Notes under the pieces: generated by a model | Seen by the model: only the letters and a program-made list of their open reading frames with translations | What the model was told of the DNA's origin: nothing | The model's database searches: none | Shown here: positions 26,596 to 35,457 of the stretch, piece by piece | How the letters are laid out: each line of letters begins with the position of its first letter | Position numbering within the stretch: position 1 is the first letter of the stretch | Source: Marinoscillum sp. 108 | GTDB taxonomy: Bacteria; Bacteroidota; Bacteroidia; Cytophagales; Cyclobacteriaceae | Length of the DNA: 64,000 nt | NCBI RefSeq assembly: GCF_902506655.1 | Contig: NZ_LR734808.1 | Coordinates: 2,912,501-2,976,500 of the forward strand | Direction of reading: 5' to 3' | Made by a program: the position numbers and the translations under genes

Positions 26596-27300
26596 ATGGT
26601 CAGACAGTTTTTCATCGTTATTCTGGTACTTACTTCTCAGGCTTTAATGGCTCAGGAGGGTAAGGACATTTTGCGAAAGCATTTCAAGGCACACGGTCAG
26701 GACTTGTGGAAGGAAATGAATAGTGTAATTGTGGATGGCAAATGGGTGGATGCGGATTATCACTCCTATCCGATGAAACTCACTTATAAATACCCTGGAA
26801 AAATCCGATTAGAGGGGACTTATCAAAACAAACGTTTTGCCGAGGCTACTGACGGCCAGCTATCCTGGATCATTGCACCATGGAAGCCACGCTACGAAGT
26901 TCAGCTGATGAGTACTGCGGAAGAGATCGTCATAAAAAACAGTTTTTCGAGGGGTAGCCCCCTTTATCCGGTCAAGGATCACCTAACCTTTTTGGGGCTT
27001 TCGGATATGGAGGGTATACTTTATTATACTTATCTCATGGAGGAGGCCTCTTTTCGACGGACATTTTATATCGATCAGAAAGACTTCAGACTCTACTATG
27101 AGAAAATAGAATCGAAGTTTGATGGCACGCCCATAAGTGTGTTGAAAACCATAGAGAAGTATAAGCAATACAACGGACTCCTTGTTCCCACGGCAGTTTA
27201 TTTCAAAGGAGATGACTTTGAAAGGGAGTTGGTATTTGATGAGATCTACGTAGGAATGGGTGCCAATGACGATTTATTCCAAATGCCCAATGGTCAATGA
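26596..27300 (+). CDS. Exported LolA-like protein, function unknown
   Basis: A 234-aa protein with a signal peptide (MVRQFFIVILVLTSQALMAQ). The mature part is beta-rich and resembles outer-membrane lipoprotein-sorting or LolA-like proteins: ILRKHFKAHGQDLWKEMNSVIVDGKW, YKYPGKIRLEGTYQ, EATDGQLSWIIAPW, GLLVPTAVYFKG. The general layout is similar to the preceding lipoprotein (an early G..W...N.V block and a late YNGLL block), so the two may be distant relatives. Ligand unknown. Confidence 0.65.
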   Translation: MVRQFFIVILVLTSQALMAQEGKDILRKHFKAHGQDLWKEMNSVIVDGKWVDADYHSYPMKLTYKYPGKIRLEGTYQNKRFAEATDGQLSWIIAPWKPRYEVQLMSTAEEIVIKNSFSRGSPLYPVKDHLTFLGLSDMEGILYYTYLMEEASFRRTFYIDQKDFRLYYEKIESKFDGTPISVLKTIEKYKQYNGLLVPTAVYFKGDDFERELVFDEIYVGMGANDDLFQMPNGQ

Positions 27301-27370
27301 GGCGACATCTCGGGTTGTCAGGCAAACCTTACTTTAAGGTCTGGAGTTAAGTGAGGAAAGAAAACGGAAG

Positions 27371-27652
27371 ATGAAAGCATTTTGGAACGGACAGCTCATT
27401 GCTGAGAGCAACGAAACAGTGGTAGTCGAGAATAATCACTATTTCCCACCATCAGATATTAAGTCGGCGTATTTCAAGCCAAGCACCACTCATACGGTAT
27501 GCCCCTGGAAGGGCACTGCCAGTTATTACACTTTGGAGGTAGATGGAAAGACTAATATGGATGCCGCCTGGTACTACCCGGAAACCAGTGAGCTGGCAAA
27601 GCATATCAAAGGCTACATAGCTTTCTGGAAAGGGGTAGAAGTGACAGAGTAA
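27371..27652 (+). CDS. DUF427 domain protein
   Basis: A 93-aa soluble protein covering one complete DUF427 domain: KAFWNGQLIAES, VVENNHYFPPSDI, TVCPWKGTASYYTLEVDG, NMDAAWYYPE, YIAFWKGVEV. The family is widespread in bacteria and fungi with no settled function. The single Cys in CPWKG is conserved. The gene ends 1 bp before the convergent LiaF-like gene. Confidence 0.9.
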   Translation: MKAFWNGQLIAESNETVVVENNHYFPPSDIKSAYFKPSTTHTVCPWKGTASYYTLEVDGKTNMDAAWYYPETSELAKHIKGYIAFWKGVEVTE

Positions 27653-27653
27653 T

Positions 27654-28310
27654 TTACTTGGTGCTTTTCAGAGAACCGCCACCAAAAATGGTAATTCCTT
27701 TGATATAGACCACCGCAGGATCTTTGTGGGATGAGGCTTCGCGTTTGTCGTCAAATCCACCAAAGATGGCTGTGGTATCTACCGAAATGTTCCACTCTTT
27801 GGGCACGATCAGCTCACAGCCACCAAAAAGAGTTAAAACTTCGATGACCACCACTTTTTCAGGTTGGCAATCCCGCAGATCGATTTCTGATCCACCAAAA
27901 ATGTTGGTGATTTTCCCCCCTTTCAGGGAAGTACTGGTATATTTTTTTGTGCTTCCGCCAAAAATGTTGATTTCATCAAAGGAATCGTCCGTAGTGGAGG
28001 TAACCTGAGACCGGAGGCGTTTGCGCATGAGCATAGAGAGGCCAATAACCACCAGGATCAATGGCCAGTAGTCTCTCAGCTGAATATCTGTATACTGCCG
28101 GAGTATAAAGAAGCCCCAAAGGGCAGCAAATAGCAGTACGCTACGATAATTTCCGGAGAAGAGGTTGGCAATGGCCAGAAGGAGGAAGATATTGATCCAG
28201 GAGAAAATGTAACCAGGGAGGCCACTGATTACACCGAGGTTGCTCAGCAATAAAACCAGCCCGATTAGTATCAGGAACAATCCGAAAAGTGGACGCTTTT
28301 GAGAATTCAT
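27654..28310 (-). CDS. LiaF-like membrane protein
   Basis: A 218-aa protein with four short hydrophobic helices in the N-terminal half (LFGLFLILIGLVLLLSNLG, IFSWINIFLLLAIANLF, VLLFAALWGFFIL, YWPLILVVIGLSMLM; DUF5668-like) and a C-terminal right-handed beta structure with repeating FGG motifs (NIFGGS, TLFGGCEL, AIFGGFDD, TIFGGGS). This matches the C-terminal domain of LiaF, a negative regulator of an envelope-stress system in Firmicutes; no LiaRS pair is nearby. I start at ATG 28310 (MNSQKRPLFG); a frame to 28364 adds a poor leader. Confidence 0.8.
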   Translation of the reverse strand: MNSQKRPLFGLFLILIGLVLLLSNLGVISGLPGYIFSWINIFLLLAIANLFSGNYRSVLLFAALWGFFILRQYTDIQLRDYWPLILVVIGLSMLMRKRLRSQVTSTTDDSFDEINIFGGSTKKYTSTSLKGGKITNIFGGSEIDLRDCQPEKVVVIEVLTLFGGCELIVPKEWNISVDTTAIFGGFDDKREASSHKDPAVVYIKGITIFGGGSLKSTK

Positions 28311-28469
28311 TTTTGCCAATTGTTTAGACAAAGGAGTGCTTTTTTTGAGTAGGAAAATAATCAAAGGGGATGAAATTCAAGGGAACCCTGACATGAGAGA
28401 TGACAAAATGACCACTCCATACACAACATAGTCAAACTGACATAGTTATTAGAATGAAACACACTTGGT

Positions 28470-28895
28470 ATGGCTATTGCTAAAACCAGGGCAAAACGGA
28501 GACAGATTATGCGAGTAGAAGACAGAATGTTAATCAAAAACCTGGCGCATACGGCGGAGATTGTCAATACCATCAATGGTGGAATGACAGAGCCTGTAAT
28601 CAATATTGATAAGAAGGAAACCGAATGGATCGTGAAAGTGAGGGTGCCGGGAGTAAGTGCGGAACACCTAAAAATTGAGGTTCGCGATTATGAGATGTTT
28701 TTGTTTCATATCATTTCGGAGGAAACAACAGCAGATATCGAATTACCCTATTTACTTTCAGCCATTAAGCTGACCAGTCAGGTAGACTTTGACGGAATCA
28801 TGGCCGAGTATCAGGCAGGAGAACTCTCGATCCATTTACCTCTGGACGAAACCGCCAGCGGTTATGAGCGGGATATTGAGATTTTTAAGAAGTGA
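28470..28895 (+). CDS. Divergent Hsp20 / alpha-crystallin-like protein
   Basis: A 141-aa protein with a basic start (MAIAKTRAKRRQIMR). From about residue 40 it has an alpha-crystallin-type beta-sandwich: PVINIDKKETEWIVKVRVPGVSAEHLKIEVRDYEMFLF, and near the end a short AEYQAGELSIHLPL matching the A-x-x-x-n-G-v-L motif of small heat-shock proteins. It lacks the usual C-terminal I-x-I tail in clear form (ends DIEIFKK). It may be a chaperone or a scaffold; function is inferred from fold. Confidence 0.7.
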   Translation: MAIAKTRAKRRQIMRVEDRMLIKNLAHTAEIVNTINGGMTEPVINIDKKETEWIVKVRVPGVSAEHLKIEVRDYEMFLFHIISEETTADIELPYLLSAIKLTSQVDFDGIMAEYQAGELSIHLPLDETASGYERDIEIFKK

Positions 28896-28930
28896 GGTCC
28901 CACTGAGGGGGCACTGATGTTTCGGCTACC

Positions 28931-29365
28931 TCAAGGGGAGCCCTCAATGAGCTTGAGTGTTAGTTGTAATAGCTCCTCCTTTTTGAGTTTTTTGATGACA
29001 TCCTTTTTTTCAGCGGACTCAGAGAGGAGGATTTTAAGGTCCTCCGGACCAAAGTATGCTTCCAGTATAGATTCCTTACCCGTGGCCATCCCGAATAGCT
29101 CAAGCTCTTCAATAGCCGAGTTAAAAATTTCCCTGCCTTTGCGCTTACAAGATTCTACAGGCTTATACTGAGAATTGGAGTCGCGCAGCGCCCAGCTGCT
29201 ATAGTCAATTTTCAGGCCATGGATATGAGTGATTCGGGAGTCAGCTTTCCCAAAGACACGCTCTAAGGCAGATACTGCAGAACTTTTCCACGCTTCCAAA
29301 TCAAAATCGGAAACGTCCAATTTTTCAACCTGACTTTTGAGTAACTGAATGTATTTTGCTTTCAT
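28931..29365 (-). CDS. Hypothetical protein, 144 aa
   Basis: A soluble helical protein. A helical N-terminal half (WKSSAVSALERVFGKADSRI...) resembles, loosely, helical adaptor segments that precede sensor domains in some bacterial immune proteins. The C-terminus is a Lys/Glu-rich helix (AEKKDVIKKLKKEELLQLTL). I cannot assign a family. It lies 53 bp downstream of recG on the same strand and may be cotranscribed. Confidence 0.6.
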   Translation of the reverse strand: MKAKYIQLLKSQVEKLDVSDFDLEAWKSSAVSALERVFGKADSRITHIHGLKIDYSSWALRDSNSQYKPVESCKRKGREIFNSAIEELELFGMATGKESILEAYFGPEDLKILLSESAEKKDVIKKLKKEELLQLTLKLIEGSP

Positions 29366-29418
29366 GGCTTCATAGGGAAGTTACAGATTTCCTGAGTAAA
29401 CCACGCAACAGCAGGATC

Positions 29419-31512
29419 TTAACTAATCCTGCTCCAGTTTACTGTGCTTTTTCTCTGTGCTGCCACCTGTTTTCTGATCAGCGCGTTTTTTGGATCTTTC
29501 AGGTCCGGGTCGGCATTGAGAACTTCCGTGGCCACGGACCTGGCTAGTTTCAAGATCTCCGTGTCCTTCCCCAAATCTGCAATCATCAGGTCCATGAGTC
29601 CGCTTTGCTGTGTGCCCATCAGGTCACCGGGCCCACGGATTTTCAAATCTACCTCCGCTATTTTAAAACCATCGGTGGTGTCTACCATTGTTTGTACACG
29701 CAGCTTGGCTTCAGAGGTGAGCTTATTGCCGGTCATCAGGATACAGTAGGATTGATCTGCCCCCCGACCTACCCGACCCCTTAGCTGATGAAGTTGAGAA
29801 AGACCAAAGCGCTCCGCATTTTCAATCACCATCACCGAGGCATTCGGGACATTTACACCTACTTCGATCACAGTGGTGGCCACCATTATTTTGGTTTCTC
29901 CTTTTACGAAGCGTTGCATTTCCCACTCCTTGTCGTCAGACTTCATTTTGCCATGCACGATAGAAATGGGGTAGTCCGGAAACCGACGGCTTACGCTTTC
30001 ATATCCGTCCATCAGGTCTTTATAATCCAGGGTGGCGGACTCCTCTATCAGGGGATATACCACATACACCTGACGGCCCTTTTGGATTTCTTTTTCCATG
30101 AAACTGAACATCTTCAGTCGGTGACTATCCCGCATGTGGTGTGTCTGGATGGGTTTTCTTCCTGCAGGAAGCTCATCGATGACCGAAATATCCAGATCGC
30201 CATAGAGCGTCATGGCCAATGTACGAGGGATGGGTGTGGCAGTCATTACCAGCACATGAGGGTAAGCGTTTTGACCCTTTTTCCAGAGTTGAGCACGCTG
30301 CGCCACCCCAAAGCGATGCTGCTCATCGATCACTGCCAGCCCGAGGTTTTTAAACTTCACTTTATCTTCCAGCAAGGCGTGAGTTCCTACGACAATGGGC
30401 AGATCCCCGGATTGGAGCATTTCATCTATGACCCGGCGCTCGGATTTTTTGCTGGAGCCAGTCAGGCGTCCAATGTGAATGCCCAAGAGGTCAGCATATT
30501 CCTTCAGCCCGTTGTAATGCTGCTCTGCCAGGATTTCCGTGGGCGCCATGAAAGCCGTCTGTGTGCCATTACTGATCGCAATCAAAATACTCAGAAATGC
30601 CACCATGGTTTTTCCGCTACCCACATCACCTTGCACCAGTCGGTTCATTTGTTTTCCAGAGCGGAAATCCTGATAGATTTCTTTCACCACTTTCTTCTGG
30701 GCGCCGGTGAGCTCAAAAGGAAGGTGCTTATTATAATACTCGTTGAGTAATTCGCTGTTGTCAAACCGGATGCCCGGAAAGCTTTCAATTCGGGTGATCT
30801 TGAGCTTGAGGAGTCGCAACTGGATATAAAAGAGTTCCTCAAACTTCAGCCGGTATAGGGCTTTCTGAAGCTCCTGGGTATTTCTGGGAAAATGTATTTG
30901 TACGAGCGCCGATTTTTTATCCATCAGCCGATACTGTTGGGTGATCGCCGGAGGCAGCGTTTCGTTGATGTGATTCACGGCTTCTATGAGCAGCATTTTC
31001 ATCATTTTGCTGATGGCTTTACTGTCTATGAACCGGCGTTTGAGTTTTTCTGTGGTGGTGTACACAGGATGAAGGTAGCTCCCCTGCTTGCTTTTTTCAG
31101 TCAGAGGTTCCACTTCGGGGTGAGCGATATTGTATTTGCTCCCGAATCGAGAGGGTTTTCCGAAAACGATATACGGCACACCCACTGCCACACGGGATTT
31201 TACCCATTTCACCCCCTGAAACCAAACCAGCTCAATGACACCAGTTTCGTCAGCAAACTGGCCTACGAGTCGTTGCTTACTGCCCACACCGACCGTTTGA
31301 AAAGACACGAACTTACCAATGATCTGAATGTAGGCCCGATCTTCCCGGACCTGATTGATTTTGTAAAACCGGGTGCGGTCTTCGTACCGAAACGGATAGT
31401 ACTGCAGCAGGTCAGCAAAGGTGAAAATTTCGAGTTCTTTTTTGAGCAGCTCGGCCTTTTGGGGGCCCACGCCTTTTAGAAATTCAATACTTCGCTCAAA
31501 AAAAGAAGTCAT
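29419..31512 (-). CDS. recG: ATP-dependent DNA helicase RecG
   Basis: A 697-aa helicase that remodels stalled forks and Holliday junctions. An N-terminal wedge/OB domain (IQIIGKFVSFQTVGVGSKQ, about residues 60-150) precedes helicase motifs: Walker A VQGDVGSGKTMVAF, AVIDEQHRFG box, MTATPIPRTLAMTLYGDLD, ATTVIEVGVNVPNASVM and LRGRVGRGADQSYC. Length and motif order are standard. It is on the same strand as, and 50 bp downstream of, gldD. Confidence 0.97.
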   Translation of the reverse strand: MTSFFERSIEFLKGVGPQKAELLKKELEIFTFADLLQYYPFRYEDRTRFYKINQVREDRAYIQIIGKFVSFQTVGVGSKQRLVGQFADETGVIELVWFQGVKWVKSRVAVGVPYIVFGKPSRFGSKYNIAHPEVEPLTEKSKQGSYLHPVYTTTEKLKRRFIDSKAISKMMKMLLIEAVNHINETLPPAITQQYRLMDKKSALVQIHFPRNTQELQKALYRLKFEELFYIQLRLLKLKITRIESFPGIRFDNSELLNEYYNKHLPFELTGAQKKVVKEIYQDFRSGKQMNRLVQGDVGSGKTMVAFLSILIAISNGTQTAFMAPTEILAEQHYNGLKEYADLLGIHIGRLTGSSKKSERRVIDEMLQSGDLPIVVGTHALLEDKVKFKNLGLAVIDEQHRFGVAQRAQLWKKGQNAYPHVLVMTATPIPRTLAMTLYGDLDISVIDELPAGRKPIQTHHMRDSHRLKMFSFMEKEIQKGRQVYVVYPLIEESATLDYKDLMDGYESVSRRFPDYPISIVHGKMKSDDKEWEMQRFVKGETKIMVATTVIEVGVNVPNASVMVIENAERFGLSQLHQLRGRVGRGADQSYCILMTGNKLTSEAKLRVQTMVDTTDGFKIAEVDLKIRGPGDLMGTQQSGLMDLMIADLGKDTEILKLARSVATEVLNADPDLKDPKNALIRKQVAAQRKSTVNWSRIS

Positions 31513-31562
31513 GGCAGAGGTTTCCGCTAATTTATAAAAGAAGGGTTAAGAAATGGTACGGA

Positions 31563-32144
31563 TTAGTCATTCCACTCCAGCGTCTCCAGCAGGTGGAGGG
31601 CATCTTCCTTCAAATATCGAATGACAGGAGCCAGAGAATCGTTCTTGGTGGCCGTTTTGAAATAGAGCGCTCCCCGCAAGAAGTGTGCGGTACTGTCAGA
31701 AACGTGAAACTGCAACTGCGTGGGCACTTCTCCCTCTAGTTCGGTAAAGGAGGCAAAGTCTCCATTGGGGAGTTCGAGCACTTTTTCGTCAATGGCGTAG
31801 GCCTTTACATTGTGCTGAGAAGTGAGCTTATACGAATCGCTAAAATACTCCTGCATTAGCTCAGCCTTATTTTTAATGGGCTTGTAGGTGAGCTGGATAT
31901 TGGCATCCATGGCAGGATAGAAGATGTCGATCCAATAGCGTTCAGTAATCCACGAGCTGTCCTTCAGGATTCTGGCGTGTTTCGAATACTCAAACTGATA
32001 AGGAAAACTATCTGCAAGCGCTGTGTACTCATGCGCAGGCAGGTCGATGCGGTTATACCCCTTGGGTTTGGGTAGGTAAGGGTTTTGCCCACAGGACAGT
32101 ACCAAAATAGAAATCAGAAATAAAATAGAAATTCTAATCGTCAT
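31563..32144 (-). CDS. gldD: Gliding motility lipoprotein GldD
   Basis: A 193-aa lipoprotein (lipobox VLSCG, Cys near residue 18) with the family opening NPYLPKPKGYNRIDLP. GldD is one of the core Gld proteins needed for gliding and type IX secretion in Flavobacterium; its molecular role is unclear. It follows gldE by 2 bp, the gene order seen in other gliding Bacteroidota. Confidence 0.9.
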   Translation of the reverse strand: MTIRISILFLISILVLSCGQNPYLPKPKGYNRIDLPAHEYTALADSFPYQFEYSKHARILKDSSWITERYWIDIFYPAMDANIQLTYKPIKNKAELMQEYFSDSYKLTSQHNVKAYAIDEKVLELPNGDFASFTELEGEVPTQLQFHVSDSTAHFLRGALYFKTATKNDSLAPVIRYLKEDALHLLETLEWND

Positions 32145-32146
32145 AC

Positions 32147-33508
32147 TCAGTCCTCAAAATCTTTCATCTGATCGGAATGCTCGGGATTGATGTATACCCG
32201 CACCCGCTTGATTCGCCTCTGATCCACCGCTACTACAGTAAACAGAAACTGCTGAAACGTAATTTTTTCCCCGGCGGGTGGCAGCTTGGTATTGAGCTCG
32301 AGGAGAAGCCCTCCGAGTGATTCGCTTTCGCGTTTCACTTTCTCAAACACGTCAGAGTCCACTCCCGTAATCTTACAAAAGTCGTTTAGTGACGTTTTAC
32401 CTTCAAAAATGTACGTGTTGGCATCAAGTTTATTGTAGGCAATTTCGTTTTCCTCATCAAACTCGTCATTGATCTCGCCCACGATCTCCTCGATCACATC
32501 TTCCAAGGTGATGAGCCCGGAGGTCCCGCCATACTCATCTACGATGATGGCCATATGGACCTGTTTCTCCTGGAAGTCCCGGAAAAGGTCATCTATTTTT
32601 TTGCTCTCGGGCACAAAGAAGCCTGGCCTCAGGAGCGTTTGCCATTTGAATTCTTCTTTTTTATCTAAATGAGGAAGGAGGTCTTTGATGTAAAGAATTC
32701 CCTCAATCTTATCCACGGTTTCCGCATAGACGGGAATCCGCGAATACCCTGTTTTATTCACCTTGTCCATGAGGTCATGGAAGTCTGTGTCCACATCCAG
32801 CGCCGTGATGTCAATTCTGGATTTCATGATTTGCCGCACAGAAAGGGTGCTAAAGTTTACGATACCTTTTAGAATTCCCTTCTCCTCATCACTTACTTCT
32901 TTATCTGCCGTGATTTCCAGTGCCTGGTTGATTTGGTCGACTGATAGGTTATAGCCCTTTTTTTGAATTCGGCTTTCAATAATGTTGCTCAAAGCCATCA
33001 AAAACCAGGAGATGGGGCGTAGTATTTTATCAGCGAATGTCAGCATGGGGGCGGTCATTCTCGCAAAGCTGAGGTTATTGTGATTGGCATATACTTTGGG
33101 CACAATCTCCCCAAAAAAGATGATCATCACGGTGATGCTCACAGTAAGTACCACGATGACGATACCACCGGCATCTTTGCTACCCACTACCTTCCAGGTC
33201 GCAAAGGTAGAAATGGTGACTATAAAAATGTTGGCCAGGTTATTCAGGATAAGTATGGTGGCAAGTAGGCGCTTGGGATCCAGCACCAGGCTGGAAATGT
33301 ACTTATCGTTCTTATTGCCTGAAGTCTTGGCATCCTGGATTTGATCGTGGCTCAGTGAAAAAAATGCCACCTCAGATCCGGAGATCAGCCCAGAAAGCAA
33401 AAGGAGCAGCAATATCCCGATTCCATTGATCAAAAAGAAGGAAACAGGGAGCTGTGTGATTGCCAGAAAAAGTGCCGAGGGATAAGGGTCGTCTAATGCA
33501 GTCTCCAA
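32147..33508 (-). CDS. gldE: Gliding motility-associated protein GldE (CNNM/CorC-type)
   Basis: A 453-aa membrane protein. The N-terminal DUF21/CNNM transmembrane domain (residues about 20-205, four hydrophobic segments) is followed by a CBS-domain pair (IMKSRIDITALDVDTDF...SRIPVY and VHMAIIVDEYGGTSGLITLEDVIEEIVGEI) and a C-terminal CorC/HlyC domain (about 360-445). Related proteins export or sense magnesium. GldE is associated with gliding and can partly compensate gldD defects in Flavobacterium. It lies between ssb (22-bp gap) and gldD (2 bp). Confidence 0.9.
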   Translation of the reverse strand: METALDDPYPSALFLAITQLPVSFFLINGIGILLLLLLSGLISGSEVAFFSLSHDQIQDAKTSGNKNDKYISSLVLDPKRLLATILILNNLANIFIVTISTFATWKVVGSKDAGGIVIVVLTVSITVMIIFFGEIVPKVYANHNNLSFARMTAPMLTFADKILRPISWFLMALSNIIESRIQKKGYNLSVDQINQALEITADKEVSDEEKGILKGIVNFSTLSVRQIMKSRIDITALDVDTDFHDLMDKVNKTGYSRIPVYAETVDKIEGILYIKDLLPHLDKKEEFKWQTLLRPGFFVPESKKIDDLFRDFQEKQVHMAIIVDEYGGTSGLITLEDVIEEIVGEINDEFDEENEIAYNKLDANTYIFEGKTSLNDFCKITGVDSDVFEKVKRESESLGGLLLELNTKLPPAGEKITFQQFLFTVVAVDQRRIKRVRVYINPEHSDQMKDFED

Positions 33509-33530
33509 GGAGAGGTCTTTAAGTTAAACA

Positions 33531-33986
33531 TTAGAAGGGGAGGTCATCTGTAACACCCTCTTCCATGGGGCTGCTGCCGGAGCTTTGGGCAGGCGCTGAT
33601 GACGGCTCCTCATACGGTTGAGAGGTGTTACCCGCTCCTCCAGGAGATCCACCAGATCTGCTACCCAGCATCGTCATATTATCACCCACTACTTCTGTGG
33701 TGTAACGAGTCACCCCGTCTTTTTCCCATGATCGGGTTCTTAACTTGCCTTCTACGTAGACCTGATCACCTTTTTTCAGGTATTTTTCGGCTACTTCGGC
33801 CAAGCCTCTCCAAAGCACAATGTTGTGCCATTCGGTTTGTTCGCGTCTTTCTCCTGTAGTTCGATCCTTGTAGGTTTCAGAAGTAGCTATGGAAAAGCTC
33901 GCCACTACAGCGCCACTTTCCAAATGTCGTACCTCAGGGTCTTTGCCCAGATTTCCTACAAGAATTACTTTATTTACTCCAGCCAT
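33531..33986 (-). CDS. ssb: Single-stranded DNA-binding protein
   Basis: A 151-aa SSB. The OB-fold occupies residues 1-110 ([53 protein letters not shown]), followed by a Gly/Ser/Pro-rich linker and the acidic tip EGVTDDLPF, the site where partner proteins such as RecG and PriA dock. Leu replaces the usual Ile in the DDIPF tip. It starts 14 bp after the mutY stop. Confidence 0.95.
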   Translation of the reverse strand: MAGVNKVILVGNLGKDPEVRHLESGAVVASFSIATSETYKDRTTGERREQTEWHNIVLWRGLAEVAEKYLKKGDQVYVEGKLRTRSWEKDGVTRYTTEVVGDNMTMLGSRSGGSPGGAGNTSQPYEEPSSAPAQSSGSSPMEEGVTDDLPF

Positions 33987-34000
33987 AAAATAAAAATAAC

Positions 34001-35056
34001 TTAAAAAACCGCTTGTTGCAAGTGGTTGACGATCACTTTTGGTCGGGGCAAAGTTAACACTTCTTCCCAGCTATACAGATTTAAACCCAAATCTTTACTG
34101 AGCATACGGAATGTGTCTTTCATCGTTACCTCAATGTGGTAAAAAGTGACCCACAGCTTTCTGTGTGTAAGAATATGCTGGACAGGCTCAAACTTTTGGT
34201 GAAGGATGAGATGGGGGTACTGAGAGAGGAAGTGTGTGATTTGCTCCTCTTGCAGGCCTTGCTCGTGGGTGATGTTATGAAACTCAAAAAGGCCGGTCCA
34301 AATGCTTTCTGTTCGCTGTCTCATGAGTGTAGTCCCTTCATGTTCGAAGATCAGATAAGAGAAAAACACTTCTTTGGATTTTACTTTTTTGGTTTTGACA
34401 GGGAGCACTTGCTGCTTTTGGTGCTTGTGTGCATAGCACGAAAGCCTAAAAAGACAATTGGCACAGTCAGGGCTCGGCTTGCACACGGTAGCTCCGTACT
34501 CCATCATGGCCTGGTTGAAGGTGCCAGGATCAGATTGGGGAATCAGATCCTCGAGGATCTCCATGAAAAACTTACGGTTTTTTTGATCGGCAATGTCTGC
34601 TTCCACTCCGAAGTATCTGGAAACAAAGCGGAAGACATTTCCATCGATGACCGGGGTAGCTTCGCCAAATGCCATGGAAGCAATGGCCGCCGCGGTGTAT
34701 GGCCCCACTCCCTTCAGCTTCACCAGTTCGCCATAAGTGGAGGGGAAGATCCCGCCGAGCTCCTCATGGATCACTTGAGCGGTGGAGTGAAGATTACGAG
34801 CGCGGGAGTAGTAGCCCAGACCTTCCCAAGTTTTCATGACAGTTTGGCTGGGCGCCTCTGCCAGATCACCCACTGTTGGAAACAAAGAAACGAAACGATT
34901 GTAGTATGGAAGCCCCTGGTCTATGCGAGTTTGTTGAAGGATAATTTCGGATAGCCAAATTTTATACGGATCATTGCTCCTCCTCCAGGGGAGGTCTCGC
35001 TTAACTATTGAGTACCAACTAATTAGCGATTTGGTAAAACTGTGAGGAGTGTTGAT
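34001..35056 (-). CDS. mutY: Adenine glycosylase MutY, apparently with an ATC start codon
   Basis: Removes A mispaired with 8-oxoG. Visible: N-terminal [22 protein letters not shown] with the catalytic Glu, helix-hairpin-helix [18 protein letters not shown] followed by the catalytic Asp in VIDGN, the iron-sulphur Cys set [16 protein letters not shown], and a C-terminal NUDT1-like domain. The frame is open to a TAA at 35069-35071, but ATG, GTG and TTG are absent from there to codon 58 (TTG 34885), which would delete the catalytic helix. ATC at 35056 gives [15 protein letters not shown], matching the usual N-terminal length; ATT at 35023 is an alternative. The start is therefore inferred, and a base error is possible. 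First gene of the mutY-ssb-gldE-gldD run. Confidence 0.85.
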   Translation of the reverse strand: MNTPHSFTKSLISWYSIVKRDLPWRRSNDPYKIWLSEIILQQTRIDQGLPYYNRFVSLFPTVGDLAEAPSQTVMKTWEGLGYYSRARNLHSTAQVIHEELGGIFPSTYGELVKLKGVGPYTAAAIASMAFGEATPVIDGNVFRFVSRYFGVEADIADQKNRKFFMEILEDLIPQSDPGTFNQAMMEYGATVCKPSPDCANCLFRLSCYAHKHQKQQVLPVKTKKVKSKEVFFSYLIFEHEGTTLMRQRTESIWTGLFEFHNITHEQGLQEEQITHFLSQYPHLILHQKFEPVQHILTHRKLWVTFYHIEVTMKDTFRMLSKDLGLNLYSWEEVLTLPRPKVIVNHLQQAVF

Positions 35057-35103
35057 AAAGTATTTGGTTTAAATATGGATTTTAGTTTTTTATTTACGGG
35101 GAC

Positions 35104-35111
35104 CAAAATTA
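35104..35111 (-). promoter_or_regulatory. -7 element for mutY (overlapping divergent promoter)
   Basis: Minus-strand TAATTTTG fits TAnnTTTG exactly. A start near 35098 would give a leader of about 40 nt to the proposed ATC start of mutY. It overlaps the HU-gene element on the other strand by two bases. Confidence 0.45.
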
Positions 35112-35117
35112 AATTTG
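35110..35117 (+). promoter_or_regulatory. -7 element for the HU gene (overlapping divergent promoter)
   Basis: TAAATTTG fits TAnnTTTG exactly, 44-51 bp before the GTG start of the HU-family gene. No strong -33 TTTG is visible. It overlaps the divergent mutY element. Confidence 0.45.
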
Positions 35118-35160
35118 ACCGCTCAAAAATGATCGAAACATCAATTAAACGACAATTATA

Positions 35161-35451
35161 GTGACTAAAGCCGATGTTATAAACGAAATATCTGACAAAA
35201 CAGGAATTGATAAAGCTGATGTTCAGGTAACAGTAGAAGCATTTTTCACCGTGGTGAAAAACTCTATGGCAGAAGGGGAAAATATATACGTAAGAGGCTT
35301 TGGGAGCTTTGTGAATAAGAAAAGGGCGAAGAAGATCGCCAGAAATATTTCCAAAAACACAGCCATCGTCATCGATGAGCATCATGTGCCCAGCTTCAAG
35401 CCTTCCAAGATTTTCACGGAGAAGATCAAGAGCAGCAAAAAGTTGAAATAA
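35161..35451 (+). CDS. HU/IHF family DNA-binding protein
   Basis: A 96-aa nucleoid protein with the HU/IHF fold: TKADVINEISDKTGIDKADVQ helices and the beta-arm region IYVRGFGSFVNKKRAKKIARN, then the C-terminal VPSFKPSKIFTEKIK. It starts with GTG at 35161. It bends or packs DNA as a dimer. Compared with E. coli HU the C-terminal tail is slightly longer and Lys/Ser-rich. It heads a plus-strand run (HU, TPR protein, microprotein, RNase E/G). Confidence 0.93.
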   Translation: MTKADVINEISDKTGIDKADVQVTVEAFFTVVKNSMAEGENIYVRGFGSFVNKKRAKKIARNISKNTAIVIDEHHVPSFKPSKIFTEKIKSSKKLK

Positions 35452-35457
35452 GACTAA

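Noticed and set aside
29788-31479. Long plus-strand open frames opposite recG (320 and 195 aa)
   Set aside because: They are antisense shadows: His/Phe-rich composition, no domain, and recG is certain.
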